Shown here: piece after piece, positions 1 through 7,915 of the stretch
Layout: each line of letters starts with the position of its first letter
Numbering within the stretch: position 1 is the first letter of the stretch
Assembly (NCBI GenBank): GCA_934230115.1
Contig: CAKQEI010000026.1
Span: 1-32,738, forward strand
Reading direction: 5' to 3'
Length of the DNA stretch: 32,738 nucleotides
Source: an uncultured Prevotella sp.
GTDB lineage: Bacteria > Bacteroidota > Bacteroidia > Bacteroidales > Bacteroidaceae
Position numbers and translations under genes: made by a program
Notes under the pieces: model-generated
Seen by the model: the letters and a program-made list of their open reading frames with translations, nothing else
Told to the model about the DNA's origin: nothing
Database searches by the model: none

Positions 1-1858
1 GCTTGATGTTGTTCTTGTCAGTCCAACGGTAGCCTACGTATACGCCTTCCTTATATTCCTCGTCGATTATCTTGCTGAATCCGGCAGACTTGTCCTTTGC
101 GCTGCGCCATGTGCCAGGATAAGTGTTCAAGGCATGTGCGCCGCAGTCGTTAAGGCTCGCGTACCATGTGAATGGCAACTTGCCACTTGGATTGGCATCA
201 CCCGTGAGCACATCAGCAATGGCATTGCCTGCCTCCGAACCAATAAACCAAGCCTGAACAATAGCCCCCACCTTGTCTTTCCATGGCATAGCCACAGCGT
301 TGCCTGATATATTTACGTAGACGAGACGCTTTGTGGTCTTGGCAAGAGCCTCAATGAGTCTGTTCTGGGCATAGGGCAGTTCATACTGCTTACGGTCATG
401 ACCCTCGCAGTCTTGATAATCCGACTTGTTGAGTCCGCCCACCACAATCACGTAGTCGGCATTCTTTGCCTTCTCCACAGCTTCGGCAATGAGTTTACTC
501 TCGGAGCGGTTGTCCTTCAACTTCTGACCCGTCGTCACTCCATTGTACTCGCCCGACACATCACCCACGTATCCACGTGCATAATCCACCACTACATCAT
601 TGCCAAATCTTTGGCGCAATCCTTCAAGAGGTAGTATCTCACGCTGCACCTTGAGCGAAGACGAGCCACCACCAACAGTCATCATCTTGATGGCATTCTC
701 GCCAACCACAAGTATGCGCTTAGCCTTGTTGCGGTCGATTGGCAATATATTGCCTTTGTTTTGAAGCAGCACAATGCCCTCGTCGGCTATTCTTCGGGCT
801 GCCTCATAATGCGACTCCGAACAAAGGAAACCATGAGGACGGTTGCGGTTCATCGTTGTGCGGAAAAACAATCGCAACACACGGCGCACTTTATCATCGA
901 GTTCCTTGGTGGTGTATTTTCCGCTCTGTATACCTATTATATAAGGTGTAGCAAGAAAATAGTTTTCATAAGCATTACTTGTGCCGGCAGAAAGTCCGTT
1001 AGTCCATGAACCAAACTCCATGTCGAGACCGTTCTTCACGGCTTGATCGGTGTCGTGACAACCACCCCAATCGCTCACAACCACACCATCAAAAGCCCAA
1101 TCGCCTTTCAGTATTTTGTTTAGCGTGTACTGGTTATGGCAGTTGTGCTCATCTTTATAAAGGTTGTATGCTCCCATTATCGCCCATGCCTTGCCCTGCT
1201 CAACGGCAGCCTTGAAGGCAGGCAGATAGATTTCGTGCAAGGCACGGTCGCTTACAACCACATTCACTTGGTTGCGATATTCCTCATCATTATTCAAGCA
1301 ATAGTGCTTGACGCATGCAGATACGCCCATCGATTGCAATCCTTGAACGTAAGGCACCACCATTGTAGATGCCAGATAAGGGTCCTCGCCCATATATTCA
1401 AAGTTGCGTCCGCCAAGAGGGGTGCGGTTGATATTCACTCCCGGACCGAGAATCATATCCTTGCCACGATACAGAGCCTCCTCGCCAAGACTCTTGCCAT
1501 AGATTAGCGACATATCGGGATTCCATGTGGCAGCAAGACATGTGAGCGCAGGAAAGGCAACACAAGAGTCGTTGGTCTGCCCTGCCTGATCCCACTCATC
1601 CCATAATACATCTGGACGCACACCGTGAGGACCATCGTCTGTCCAAAAGTCAGGAAAGCCCAAACGTGGTATTCCGGCAGAAGAGAACTTGCTTTGCGCA
1701 TGTATCACACGTATTTTCTCTTGAAGAGTCATACGGGCAATAGCATCATCGATACGCTGCTCTATTGGTTTGACATCGTCAAGATAGATAGGAGTCTGCT
1801 GAGCATTAGCTGTCATGCTACACACTACCATCATGCAAATAGTTATAAAATGTTTCAT
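1..1858 (-). CDS. Glycoside hydrolase family 3 (beta-glucosidase-like), 3' end cut off by window edge
   Basis: I translated the minus strand from the ATG at 1858 and found an open frame of about 619 codons running off position 1. Residues 1-19 form a Sec signal peptide ending in TANAQ, so the enzyme is exported, probably to the periplasm. The N-terminal GH3 barrel is clear: WTDDGPHG near residue 70, NRTPLGGRNFEYMGEDP, the VKHYCLNN segment carrying the family's conserved Lys-His, and the nucleophile motif SDWGG with Asp263. The second alpha/beta-sandwich domain follows (ADEGIVLLQN, VVGENA, GGLN). The usual C-terminal fibronectin-III domain would lie outside the window. GH3 enzymes are retaining exo-acting glycosidases; beta-glucosidase or beta-xylosidase are the most likely activities, but substrate cannot be read from sequence. 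A promoter lies just upstream at 1891-1921. Confidence 0.93.
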   Translation of the reverse strand, partial: MKHFITICMMVVCSMTANAQQTPIYLDDVKPIEQRIDDAIARMTLQEKIRVIHAQSKFSSAGIPRLGFPDFWTDDGPHGVRPDVLWDEWDQAGQTNDSCVAFPALTCLAATWNPDMSLIYGKSLGEEALYRGKDMILGPGVNINRTPLGGRNFEYMGEDPYLASTMVVPYVQGLQSMGVSACVKHYCLNNDEEYRNQVNVVVSDRALHEIYLPAFKAAVEQGKAWAIMGAYNLYKDEHNCHNQYTLNKILKGDWAFDGVVVSDWGGCHDTDQAVKNGLDMEFGSWTNGLSAGTSNAYENYFLATPYIIGIQSGKYTTKELDDKVRRVLRLFFRTTMNRNRPHGFLCSESHYEAARRIADEGIVLLQNKGNILPIDRNKAKRILVVGENAIKMMTVGGGSSSLKVQREILPLEGLRQRFGNDVVVDYARGYVGDVSGEYNGVTTGQKLKDNRSESKLIAEAVEKAKNADYVIVVGGLNKSDYQDCEGHDRKQYELPYAQNRLIEALAKTTKRLVYVNISGNAVAMPWKDKVGAIVQAWFIGSEAGNAIADVLTGDANPSGKLPFTWYASLNDCGAHALNTYPGTWRSAKDKSAGFSKIIDEEYKEGVYVGYRWTDKNNIK

Positions 1859-1890
1859 ATTTATGTGTAATGGTTTTTAGTTGACGCTTG

Positions 1891-1921
1891 CAAAGTTAAT
1901 ATATGATTACGAATTGGCAAA
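1891..1921 (-). promoter_or_regulatory. Promoter of the GH3 gene (Bacteroidota type)
   Basis: On the minus strand TAACTTTG (1898-1891) matches the Bacteroidota -7 consensus TAnnTTTG. A TTTG lies at 1921-1918, 19 bp upstream, as expected for the -33 element. Transcription would start near 1884, leaving a leader of about 25 nt before the ATG at 1858. Confidence 0.7.
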
Positions 1922-2182
1922 GGCAAAGTGTTTAAAAAGTGGATTATACAAGCCTACAGACAAATGTATATCATTGATTATCAATATTAAAGATATACAT
2001 ACCACATATTATAAAGTGGATGTTTAGTGAGACAAATTAGGATAATTCCGATTGTTGCTAATGGGGGTTAGTTGTACTAAATTACCCACATATCGTATAA
2101 AAAATGTAAATTAAAACATAATTCTTTTTTTTACAGAAAATTTAAACAATGTGAAAATGCCACTTGATTTTAATCATTTATC

Positions 2183-2213
2183 TTTGGTGTTAAAGATTTA
2201 ATGATTAACTTTG
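2183..2213 (+). promoter_or_regulatory. Promoter of the leader-nagB transcript
   Basis: TTTG at 2183-2186 and TAACTTTG at 2206-2213, separated by 19 bp, match the Bacteroidota -33/-7 consensus. The start site would be near 2220, giving nagB an unusually long 5' leader of about 190 nt. The rest of the gap from 1922 to 2182 is AT-rich and I see nothing further in it. Confidence 0.72.
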
Positions 2214-2237
2214 CACAGTCAAAACAAACAAAGCAAG

Positions 2238-2277
2238 GCTGCCTTATGGCGGCAAATCGACTTTAAGAAACCGATTT
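2238..2277 (+). promoter_or_regulatory. Two consecutive leader hairpins
   Basis: The start of the nagB leader holds two adjacent inverted repeats. GCTGCC (2238-2243) pairs with GGCGGC (2248-2253) across a TTAT loop with one G-U pair. AAATCG (2254-2259) pairs perfectly with CGATTT (2272-2277) across 12 nt. They sit between the predicted start site and the leader peptide, where pause or antiterminator structures are found in attenuators. The role is inferred. Confidence 0.4.
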
Positions 2278-2288
2278 TCAACTAACTC

Positions 2289-2402
2289 ATGACTGCTTAT
2301 TTAGTTACAACTACTACAACAATCAAACAAAGCGTGCTCCGATGTGACGTCGGGGCACGTTTACTATCATTTTTATTGAAAAATATTTTTCACCTATATT
2401 AA
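2289..2402 (+). CDS. Putative threonine-rich leader peptide (37 aa)
   Basis: A short frame starts at ATG 2289 and ends at TAA 2400-2402, nine bases before the nagB start. It begins MTAYLVTTTTTIKQS, with five consecutive Thr codons (ACA ACT ACT ACA ACA, 2307-2321) followed by an Ile codon. The Thr run ends 11 nt before a GC-rich hairpin at 2333-2359. This layout matches the classical thr operon attenuator, where ribosomes stall on Thr/Ile codons when charged tRNA is scarce. A thr-type leader in front of nagB is unexpected: it may be displaced from a thr operon, or nagB may really respond to Thr/Ile supply. Codons after about residue 16 overlap the hairpin and may have no peptide function. Existence is inferred from sequence only. 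Confidence 0.5.
   Translation: MTAYLVTTTTTIKQSVLRCDVGARLLSFLLKNIFHLY
2333..2375 (+). terminator. Attenuator-like hairpin ahead of nagB
   Basis: CGTGCTCCGA (2333-2342) pairs with TCGGGGCACG (2350-2359) in a 10-bp stem with one T-G wobble and a 7-nt loop. It is followed by a T-rich tail from 2360 to about 2375. It overlaps the Thr-rich leader frame and precedes nagB, so it is best read as a conditional terminator rather than the end of an upstream gene, since the upstream gene runs the other way. Confidence 0.55.
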
Positions 2403-2411
2403 TTATTTACT

Positions 2412-3203
2412 ATGAGATTAATCATTGAAAAAGATTATGATCAGCTCTCAAAGTGGGCAGCTGAGCATGTGATTGAACGTATCAACAAGTTTAACCCGAC
2501 ACCCGACCACAAATTTGTTCTCGGTTTGCCTACTGGCTCTTCTCCTATCGGCATGTACCATGCCTTGGCAGAGGCTTGCAAGGAAGGTCGCGTTTCATTC
2601 AAGAACGTTCTCACTTTCAACATGGACGAGTATGTAGGTCTTCCTGAGTCTCACCCAGAGAGCTACCATTCATTCATGGCAAAGAACTTCTTCGACCATG
2701 TAGATTGCCCGAAGGAGAACATCCACATCCTCAATGGCAACGCCGAGGATTTGGAGGCTGAGTGTGCTCACTACGAGCAGATGATTGAGGAAGCAGGTGG
2801 CATCGACCTCTTCATTGGCGGTATCGGTCCTGACGGCCACATCGCTTTCAACGAGCCGGGTTCTTCATTGACATCACGCACACGTCAGAAGACTTTGACT
2901 ACAGACACTATCGTAGCTAACTCTCGTTTCTTCGACAACGACGTTAACAAGGTTCCTACAACAGCTCTTACAGTAGGTGTAGGCACTGTAATGTCGGCTC
3001 GCGAGGTTATGATTCTCGTAAACGGCCACAACAAGACACGTGCTTTGCAGGCTGCTGTTGAGGGTCCTGTTACTCAGATGTGGACTATCTCTGTACTCCA
3101 GCTCCACCAGCACGGTATCATCGTTGCCGACGAGGCTGCTACCGATGAACTCAAGGTTAGCACCTACCGCTACTTCAAGGACATCGAGAAGAACAATCTG
3201 TAA
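2412..3203 (+). CDS. nagB: Glucosamine-6-phosphate deaminase NagB
   Basis: 263 aa, close to the 266 aa of the E. coli enzyme, starting at the first ATG. It converts glucosamine-6-phosphate to fructose-6-phosphate plus ammonia in the cytoplasm, the last step feeding GlcNAc, GlcN and sialic-acid sugars into glycolysis. Phosphate-binding GLPTGSSP lies near residue 39. NMDEYVGL carries catalytic Asp72, and [12 protein letters not shown] carries Asp141, His143 and Glu148, all at the E. coli numbers. The segment SRTRQKTLT just after this corresponds to the allosteric GlcNAc-6-P pocket (Arg158, Lys160 in E. coli), so allosteric control may be kept. It follows the Thr-rich leader and attenuator-like hairpin and is 19 bp ahead of the CBM9-like gene, probably co-transcribed. 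Confidence 0.97.
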   Translation: MRLIIEKDYDQLSKWAAEHVIERINKFNPTPDHKFVLGLPTGSSPIGMYHALAEACKEGRVSFKNVLTFNMDEYVGLPESHPESYHSFMAKNFFDHVDCPKENIHILNGNAEDLEAECAHYEQMIEEAGGIDLFIGGIGPDGHIAFNEPGSSLTSRTRQKTLTTDTIVANSRFFDNDVNKVPTTALTVGVGTVMSAREVMILVNGHNKTRALQAAVEGPVTQMWTISVLQLHQHGIIVADEAATDELKVSTYRYFKDIEKNNL

Positions 3204-3222
3204 AAATCAAACCCCGTATCAT

Positions 3223-3879
3223 ATGCATAAAGCATTGAACATAAAGAAAATCTCAGCTGCTCCTGTAGGGGCGGCTGAGATTTGTCGTATATTGGACGAA
3301 GCCAATGTAGAGTTCGTTTCTGTAGACAACCATTGCTGGGCAGCCGACTATCCCTACAAACCCAAATTTGAGGTACGCATGGCTCACAACGGCAAACAAT
3401 TGCTCATCAACTACCGCGTGACAGAGGAATGTGTGCGTGCCGTTGCTCCCCACGACGATGGCAACGTTTGGGAAGACTCTTGCTGCGAGCTTTTCCTCTC
3501 GCCTGTGGCCGATGGCACATATTATAACATGGAGTGTAATGCCGCAGGAACATTGCTTATAGGTTTTGGTCCGAAAAGAAACGACCGCGAGCGTGCATCA
3601 CAGGAAGTGCTCGATAAGGTAGACCGTTGGTCGTCAATGGGCAGAGAACCATTTGCCGACAAGATGGGCGAACAGACATGGCAACTTTGCCTTGCTGTGC
3701 CTACAGAAGCCTTCTATCATCACAACTTGGAGTCGTTCGACGGATTGAAGGTTAAGGGTAATGTATATAAGTGTGGCGACATGTTGCCACATCCGCATTT
3801 CCTCTCACTCTTCCCTATCGATTTGCCTAAGCCCGACTTCCATCGCCCCGACTTCTTCGGAGGTGTGGAGTTTGAATAA
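3223..3879 (+). CDS. Carbohydrate-binding family 9-like (CBM9/DOMON-like) protein
   Basis: 218 aa from ATG 3223, 19 bp after nagB. A longer frame opens inside nagB at 3040, but its extra residues are low-complexity and overlap nagB, so I reject that start. The segment NVWEDSCCELFLSP, followed by YYNMECNAAGTLL and a C-terminal stretch ending in PDFHRPDFFGGVEFE, resembles the beta-sandwich of Bacteroidota proteins annotated as carbohydrate-binding family 9-like (PF06452). No signal peptide or lipobox is visible, so it appears cytosolic, which is odd for a glycan binder. Its pairing with nagB suggests a role around intracellular amino-sugar or oligosaccharide handling, but no function is established. 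A strong hairpin follows at 3890-3945. Confidence 0.8.
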   Translation: MHKALNIKKISAAPVGAAEICRILDEANVEFVSVDNHCWAADYPYKPKFEVRMAHNGKQLLINYRVTEECVRAVAPHDDGNVWEDSCCELFLSPVADGTYYNMECNAAGTLLIGFGPKRNDRERASQEVLDKVDRWSSMGREPFADKMGEQTWQLCLAVPTEAFYHHNLESFDGLKVKGNVYKCGDMLPHPHFLSLFPIDLPKPDFHRPDFFGGVEFE

Positions 3880-3889
3880 GGCATAAAAA

Positions 3890-3945
3890 TGTGTAGGAGA
3901 CTATTGCATCTTTGCCATAGCCTCCTACACATAAACTCTCTTTTT
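3890..3945. terminator. Bidirectional terminator between converging operons
   Basis: TGTGTAGGAG (3890-3899) pairs perfectly with CTCCTACACA (3922-3931). The stem continues past an A-C mismatch with CTAT/ATAG to a 12-nt loop (3905-3916). Going left the stem runs into TTTTTATG; going right a TTTTTATT tract follows after about ten bases. It serves both the nagB operon and the converging CDF gene. The inner word TAGGAGRCTAY recurs at 15776 and 31215. Confidence 0.85.
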
Positions 3946-4876
3946 ATTTCTTTGGTTCAATATGAATCATCACAAACGTGTCTTTCCCCAACAGCTGCCT
4001 TATTTTATTTTCCACCTCAGTGGCACGCTTATGCGCTTCGCTTAACGGCATGTTGCCGTCCATACGTACATGCACATCCACCGAAGAACGGTTGCCAATC
4101 TTGCGCGTGCGCAAGTTGTGAGGGTCGCTCACTTCCTGGCATGAGAGAATTGCTTTGCATATCTCCTCTTCCACGGGTTCGGGCAAAGAATTCTCCACAA
4201 GTTCTCCAAGACTTGGGCGCAACTGTTCTATGGCTGCATGTATGATTAGCACACTCACGATGAGGGCTGCTATAGGGTCGAGCACTGTCCAATGCTGCCC
4301 CATCAGCAATGCTCCGCCAATACCAATGGCTGTGCCTATCGAGGAGAAGGCGTCGCTGCGATGATGCCATGCGTTGGCTATGACAGCCTGCGAGTTGACA
4401 CGCCGTCCCTCGCGTTGTGTGTACTGAAAGAGGGCCTCCTTGACAACTATCGAGACAATTGCTGCCACAAAAGCTATCCATCCAGGCGACTTAAGCTGTT
4501 CGCCATTAAGACATGCCCATATCTGTGACAGACTGTTCCACATGATGCCTGCACCCACAAACAGCAACATCAGTCCGATGACGGTAGTGGCAAGAGTCTC
4601 ATACTTGCCATGTCCGTATTCGTGTCCCCTATCCTGCGGTTTGCTTGATATACGCACGAATGCAATCACTATGAAGTCGGTGATAAGATCGCTGAGCGAA
4701 TGCACGCCATCAGCAATCATAGCCGAGCTTCGTCCAAATACACCAGCCAAGAGTTTTGCCGCACAAAGCAACACATTGGCTATAGCTCCGTAAAGAGTCA
4801 CGCGATAGATACGACGCTCCCTTGTGTCGTCTGCCGTGTCAACATTTTTTGGGCACGGCTCATTTTGTAAAACCAT
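3944..4876 (-). CDS. Cation diffusion facilitator family transporter (divalent metal efflux)
   Basis: 310 aa inner-membrane exporter of the CDF family, which moves Zn(II), Fe(II), Mn(II) or similar out of the cytosol in exchange for protons. After a hydrophilic N-terminus of about 22 residues come roughly six membrane segments. The metal-site motifs are HSLSD (His59, Asp63) in the second helix and HHRSD (His171, Asp175) in the fifth, matching the paired acidic/His sites of YiiP-like transporters. The C-terminal 80 residues form the cytoplasmic dimerisation domain (VDVHVRMDGNMPLSEAHKRA, ending FVMIHIEPKK). Metal specificity cannot be assigned. It converges on the CBM9-like gene with a shared terminator. 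Confidence 0.93.
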   Translation of the reverse strand: MVLQNEPCPKNVDTADDTRERRIYRVTLYGAIANVLLCAAKLLAGVFGRSSAMIADGVHSLSDLITDFIVIAFVRISSKPQDRGHEYGHGKYETLATTVIGLMLLFVGAGIMWNSLSQIWACLNGEQLKSPGWIAFVAAIVSIVVKEALFQYTQREGRRVNSQAVIANAWHHRSDAFSSIGTAIGIGGALLMGQHWTVLDPIAALIVSVLIIHAAIEQLRPSLGELVENSLPEPVEEEICKAILSCQEVSDPHNLRTRKIGNRSSVDVHVRMDGNMPLSEAHKRATEVENKIRQLLGKDTFVMIHIEPKK

Positions 4877-4940
4877 AATGCCTTTCTTTGATATTAATTC
4901 ATAATGTTACGTTCATCACACTTGTATAAATGAGCAAGTG

Positions 4941-4948
4941 CAAAAGTA
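4941..4948 (-). promoter_or_regulatory. -7 element for the CDF gene in a divergent intergenic region
   Basis: On the minus strand TACTTTTG (4948-4941) matches TAnnTTTG and lies 65 bp upstream of the CDF start. No convincing -33 box is seen. For the divergent helicase gene only a degenerate TAATTTCG (4992-4999) is visible. Confidence 0.4.
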
Positions 4949-5030
4949 TATATTATTTTCGAATACAGTAGGTTTTTTAAGTTATTTTTAGTAATTTCGC
5001 AACCTAACCATTTTTTTAAGAAAATCGACA

Positions 5031-7829
5031 ATGACATACAGCACATTCACTCCCGACCCTTATCAGCAAGAAGTCATCTGCGCCCGTGGAGGATTCCACC
5101 TTGTACTCGCCCCTCCGGGATGTGGCAAGACACAGATTCTCACCGAACGCATACGACATGCCCACAACACCGAGGGCATAGCCTATGCCGACATGCTATG
5201 CCTCACCTTCACCAACCGTGCGGCAAGAGGCATGGTTGAGCGCATACACAACAACATATCTGACGAAGGCGTGGGTGAGGTGTTTGTGGGCAATGTGCAC
5301 AGATTCTGCTCAAAGTTTCTTTTCGCCAACGCTCTTGTGGCAGCCGAGTCGAGTGTCATCGACGAGAACGACGCAATATCCATAGTTGCTCGTTATCTCG
5401 GCGAGGACGAGTATGCCGTGCTCAACAATGCCAACCGCCGACGCGACTACAGCAACATACTGCATCTTGAAAGCATGATGCACCAAATACGCCACAATCA
5501 TCCCAAAGCCTTACGCGCACATACCGACTGCATCAATGCCGACGACATCAAGGCCATGCAATGCATCTGCGAGGTAATGAAACGAACATTCGATGCTGCG
5601 GCAATGATTGACATCTACGAAAATACCGACACTTATCGCGACCTGACACAATCGGACACTTGCGACTATGGCAACCGCCAGATTATAATGAAACTGCTTC
5701 AGAAGATGTCGCTTGCACGTCAGTATCAGCTATACAAACGCCGAAACCATCTGCTCGACTTCCACGACTTGCTTGTGCAGACCTATGACGCAATGCTTTC
5801 AGATAGCGAACAAACCAAATACAAGCATTACACTTGGGTGCAGGTGGACGAGGTACAGGACCTTAATCCCTTGCAAATGGCTATCATAAAACTACTCACG
5901 GCGCGTCCGTTCCACACTGTAATGTTTCTTGGCGACGAGCAACAGGCCATATTCTCGTTCATGGGAGCAAAGCTCGACGCACTCTCTGCATTGAAGCAGC
6001 AGCCTAAATGCCAGCTTCATCATCTGTCGGTGAACCATCGTTCTCCAAAGTATCTTCTCGACATATTCAACACCTATGCTGCCGAGGTGCTGAAAATAGA
6101 CCCGTCGCTATTGCCTGAAGTGGGCAAGGAACGTCCGCAGGACATCTTAGGCAACGAACTGAAAATAATATGCAGCGAGACATACGAGCAAGAAGTGCGC
6201 GACTGTGTGCAGTTTGCCAACATGTTGGGCAGCAACTTTCCTGAGTCGACAACAGCCATTGTGGTCAACTCCAACCACGATGCCGAGGTTATTAGCAACG
6301 AACTGACGATGCGTGACATAGGACATTTCAAGGTGTCTGGCACCGACCTTTTCTCCCTGCCCGAGGTGAAACTACTGTTTGCACATCTTGGTGTTCTCAA
6401 CAACGAGTTTAGTTTTATGTCGTGGGCACGATTAATGAAGGGACTTCGTGTGTATGAGAGCAATGCTGCGGCACGCAACTTTGTGCGACAGCTGTTCGAC
6501 CGTGCCATAATGCCGTCCGACCTGTTGCTTTTCGACAACACCACATATATACAAAACTTCATCCACAGTTACGAAAACGAGACCATCGTGGTGTTTGACA
6601 CCGAGACTACTGGCCTCAACGTATTTGATGACGACATACTGCAAATAGCAGCAGTAAAAGTGCGCAATGGCAAGGTAGTGCCTGATTCGGAATTTGCATT
6701 ATACATCGAAACCGACAAGTCCATTCCTGCCATGCTTGGCGATATAGTAAACCCGATAATCGAGGAACGACGCCATCACCAGCTTCTCACTCATGCCGAA
6801 GCCTTGCGACAATTTATGGCTTACGCCGAAGGCTGCACCTTGCTCGGACACAATGCCGACTACGACTACCATATTCTTGACTTCAACCTCCAACGCTATA
6901 CTCCTGAGATAAGGCTTGCAGACAGCCACCCATCGTATCTCGACTCGCTGCGACTTGTGCGCCTGTTGCATCCCGAACTAATGGAACACAAACTGAAATA
7001 TCTGCTTGCTGTGCTCGGCCTTGAAGGCACCAACTCTCATCTTGCCGACGACGACGTAAACGCTACACGCAACGTGGTGGTGCATTGCTATAAAATTGCT
7101 AAAGAGAAGGTTGAGGAACAAGAAAAGTTCTTGGACGACAGCCGTGTCAAAGAGCGCGTAGGGACACTGAAGAGAAACTATGGCGAAATGTACCGGGAAG
7201 GCTTAAGGTGCATGTATGAGAGTGAAGAACGAAGAGTGAAGAGTGAAGAACGAAGAGTGAAGAGTGAAGAATCCTTGAGTGATAATTCTGCTGATTTAGC
7301 ATTGGTAAGAGAACTGCGACGTTTCTATGAATATCTGCTTGACGGAGGATTTATTGTGGAGATAGATGGACTTCGCTTCATATTGGCGTATCTTTCCAAC
7401 GACACGATTGACGCGTCGAAGGAACCATCGCTATATGAACAGCTGTGCAACCACACTATGGAGATAAGCACCCTGAAGGAGGCTGACCTGTGTGGCAGCA
7501 AAAGCATCAACGAGCACATATTCGTCACTACCATACACAAGGCTAAGGGTCTGGAGTTTGACAATGTCATTGTGTTCGATGCTGTAGACGGACGTATGCC
7601 CAACTACTACAGTCGCAACAATCCACACCAACTTGCCGAAGACGCACGCAAGTTCTATGTGGCTCTTTCACGAGCCAAACAACGCCTGTATGTATCGCAA
7701 TGCTTGCAACGCACCGACTATCACAATGTGCCGCACGAAGTGCATCTCACGCCTTTCATGCGTCCAATAGCAAAATACTTCAAAGAAGAGAGATTTGGAG
7801 TTGATGAATTTAAAAAAACCACATTATAA
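5031..7829 (+). CDS. UvrD/Rep-type superfamily 1 helicase with an inserted DnaQ-like (DEDDh) 3'-5' exonuclease
   Basis: 932 aa cytoplasmic DNA repair enzyme. SF1 helicase motifs are in order: Walker A APPGCGKT (Lys33), Ia LTFTNRAARGM, II DEVQD (273-277), III FLGDEQQAIFSFMG, IV VNHRSP, V TTIHKAKGLEF (833-843) and VI FYVALSRAKQRLY. Between motifs IV and V, at about 518-700, lies a complete exonuclease fold: VVFDTETTGLN (Asp523, Glu525), LGHNADYD (Asp610) and HLADDD (His670, Asp675), the five DEDDh ligand/catalytic positions. The protein can therefore be expected to combine ATP-driven 3'-5' unwinding with 3'-5' digestion in one chain. A charged linker of 21-bp repeats (731-747) separates the nuclease from the last helicase part. 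It appears monocistronic. Confidence 0.92.
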   Translation: MTYSTFTPDPYQQEVICARGGFHLVLAPPGCGKTQILTERIRHAHNTEGIAYADMLCLTFTNRAARGMVERIHNNISDEGVGEVFVGNVHRFCSKFLFANALVAAESSVIDENDAISIVARYLGEDEYAVLNNANRRRDYSNILHLESMMHQIRHNHPKALRAHTDCINADDIKAMQCICEVMKRTFDAAAMIDIYENTDTYRDLTQSDTCDYGNRQIIMKLLQKMSLARQYQLYKRRNHLLDFHDLLVQTYDAMLSDSEQTKYKHYTWVQVDEVQDLNPLQMAIIKLLTARPFHTVMFLGDEQQAIFSFMGAKLDALSALKQQPKCQLHHLSVNHRSPKYLLDIFNTYAAEVLKIDPSLLPEVGKERPQDILGNELKIICSETYEQEVRDCVQFANMLGSNFPESTTAIVVNSNHDAEVISNELTMRDIGHFKVSGTDLFSLPEVKLLFAHLGVLNNEFSFMSWARLMKGLRVYESNAAARNFVRQLFDRAIMPSDLLLFDNTTYIQNFIHSYENETIVVFDTETTGLNVFDDDILQIAAVKVRNGKVVPDSEFALYIETDKSIPAMLGDIVNPIIEERRHHQLLTHAEALRQFMAYAEGCTLLGHNADYDYHILDFNLQRYTPEIRLADSHPSYLDSLRLVRLLHPELMEHKLKYLLAVLGLEGTNSHLADDDVNATRNVVVHCYKIAKEKVEEQEKFLDDSRVKERVGTLKRNYGEMYREGLRCMYESEERRVKSEERRVKSEESLSDNSADLALVRELRRFYEYLLDGGFIVEIDGLRFILAYLSNDTIDASKEPSLYEQLCNHTMEISTLKEADLCGSKSINEHIFVTTIHKAKGLEFDNVIVFDAVDGRMPNYYSRNNPHQLAEDARKFYVALSRAKQRLYVSQCLQRTDYHNVPHEVHLTPFMRPIAKYFKEERFGVDEFKKTTL
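7221..7271 (+). repeat. In-frame 21-bp tandem repeat inside the helicase gene
   Basis: Two full copies (7221-7241, 7242-7262) and a partial third (to 7271) of a 21-bp unit encode SEERRVK twice, then SEE. The unit is itself built of AGTGAAG and AACGAAG heptads, and resembles the AACGAAGAACG units of the array at 15947-16045. It falls in a linker, so copy changes of 21 bp would keep the frame. Confidence 0.9.
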
Positions 7830-7915
7830 TATATATAATATATGTAACAACTTATCCATTTTTTTTGTAATTTTACAGCCGTAAACGGAAAAAAGACAAA
7901 TGAAGCTAAAAACAA

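Noticed and set aside
3040..3222. Upstream extension of the CBM9-like gene starting inside nagB
   Set aside because: It overlaps nagB in another frame, encodes low-complexity sequence, and a well-placed ATG at 3223 begins the recognisable domain.
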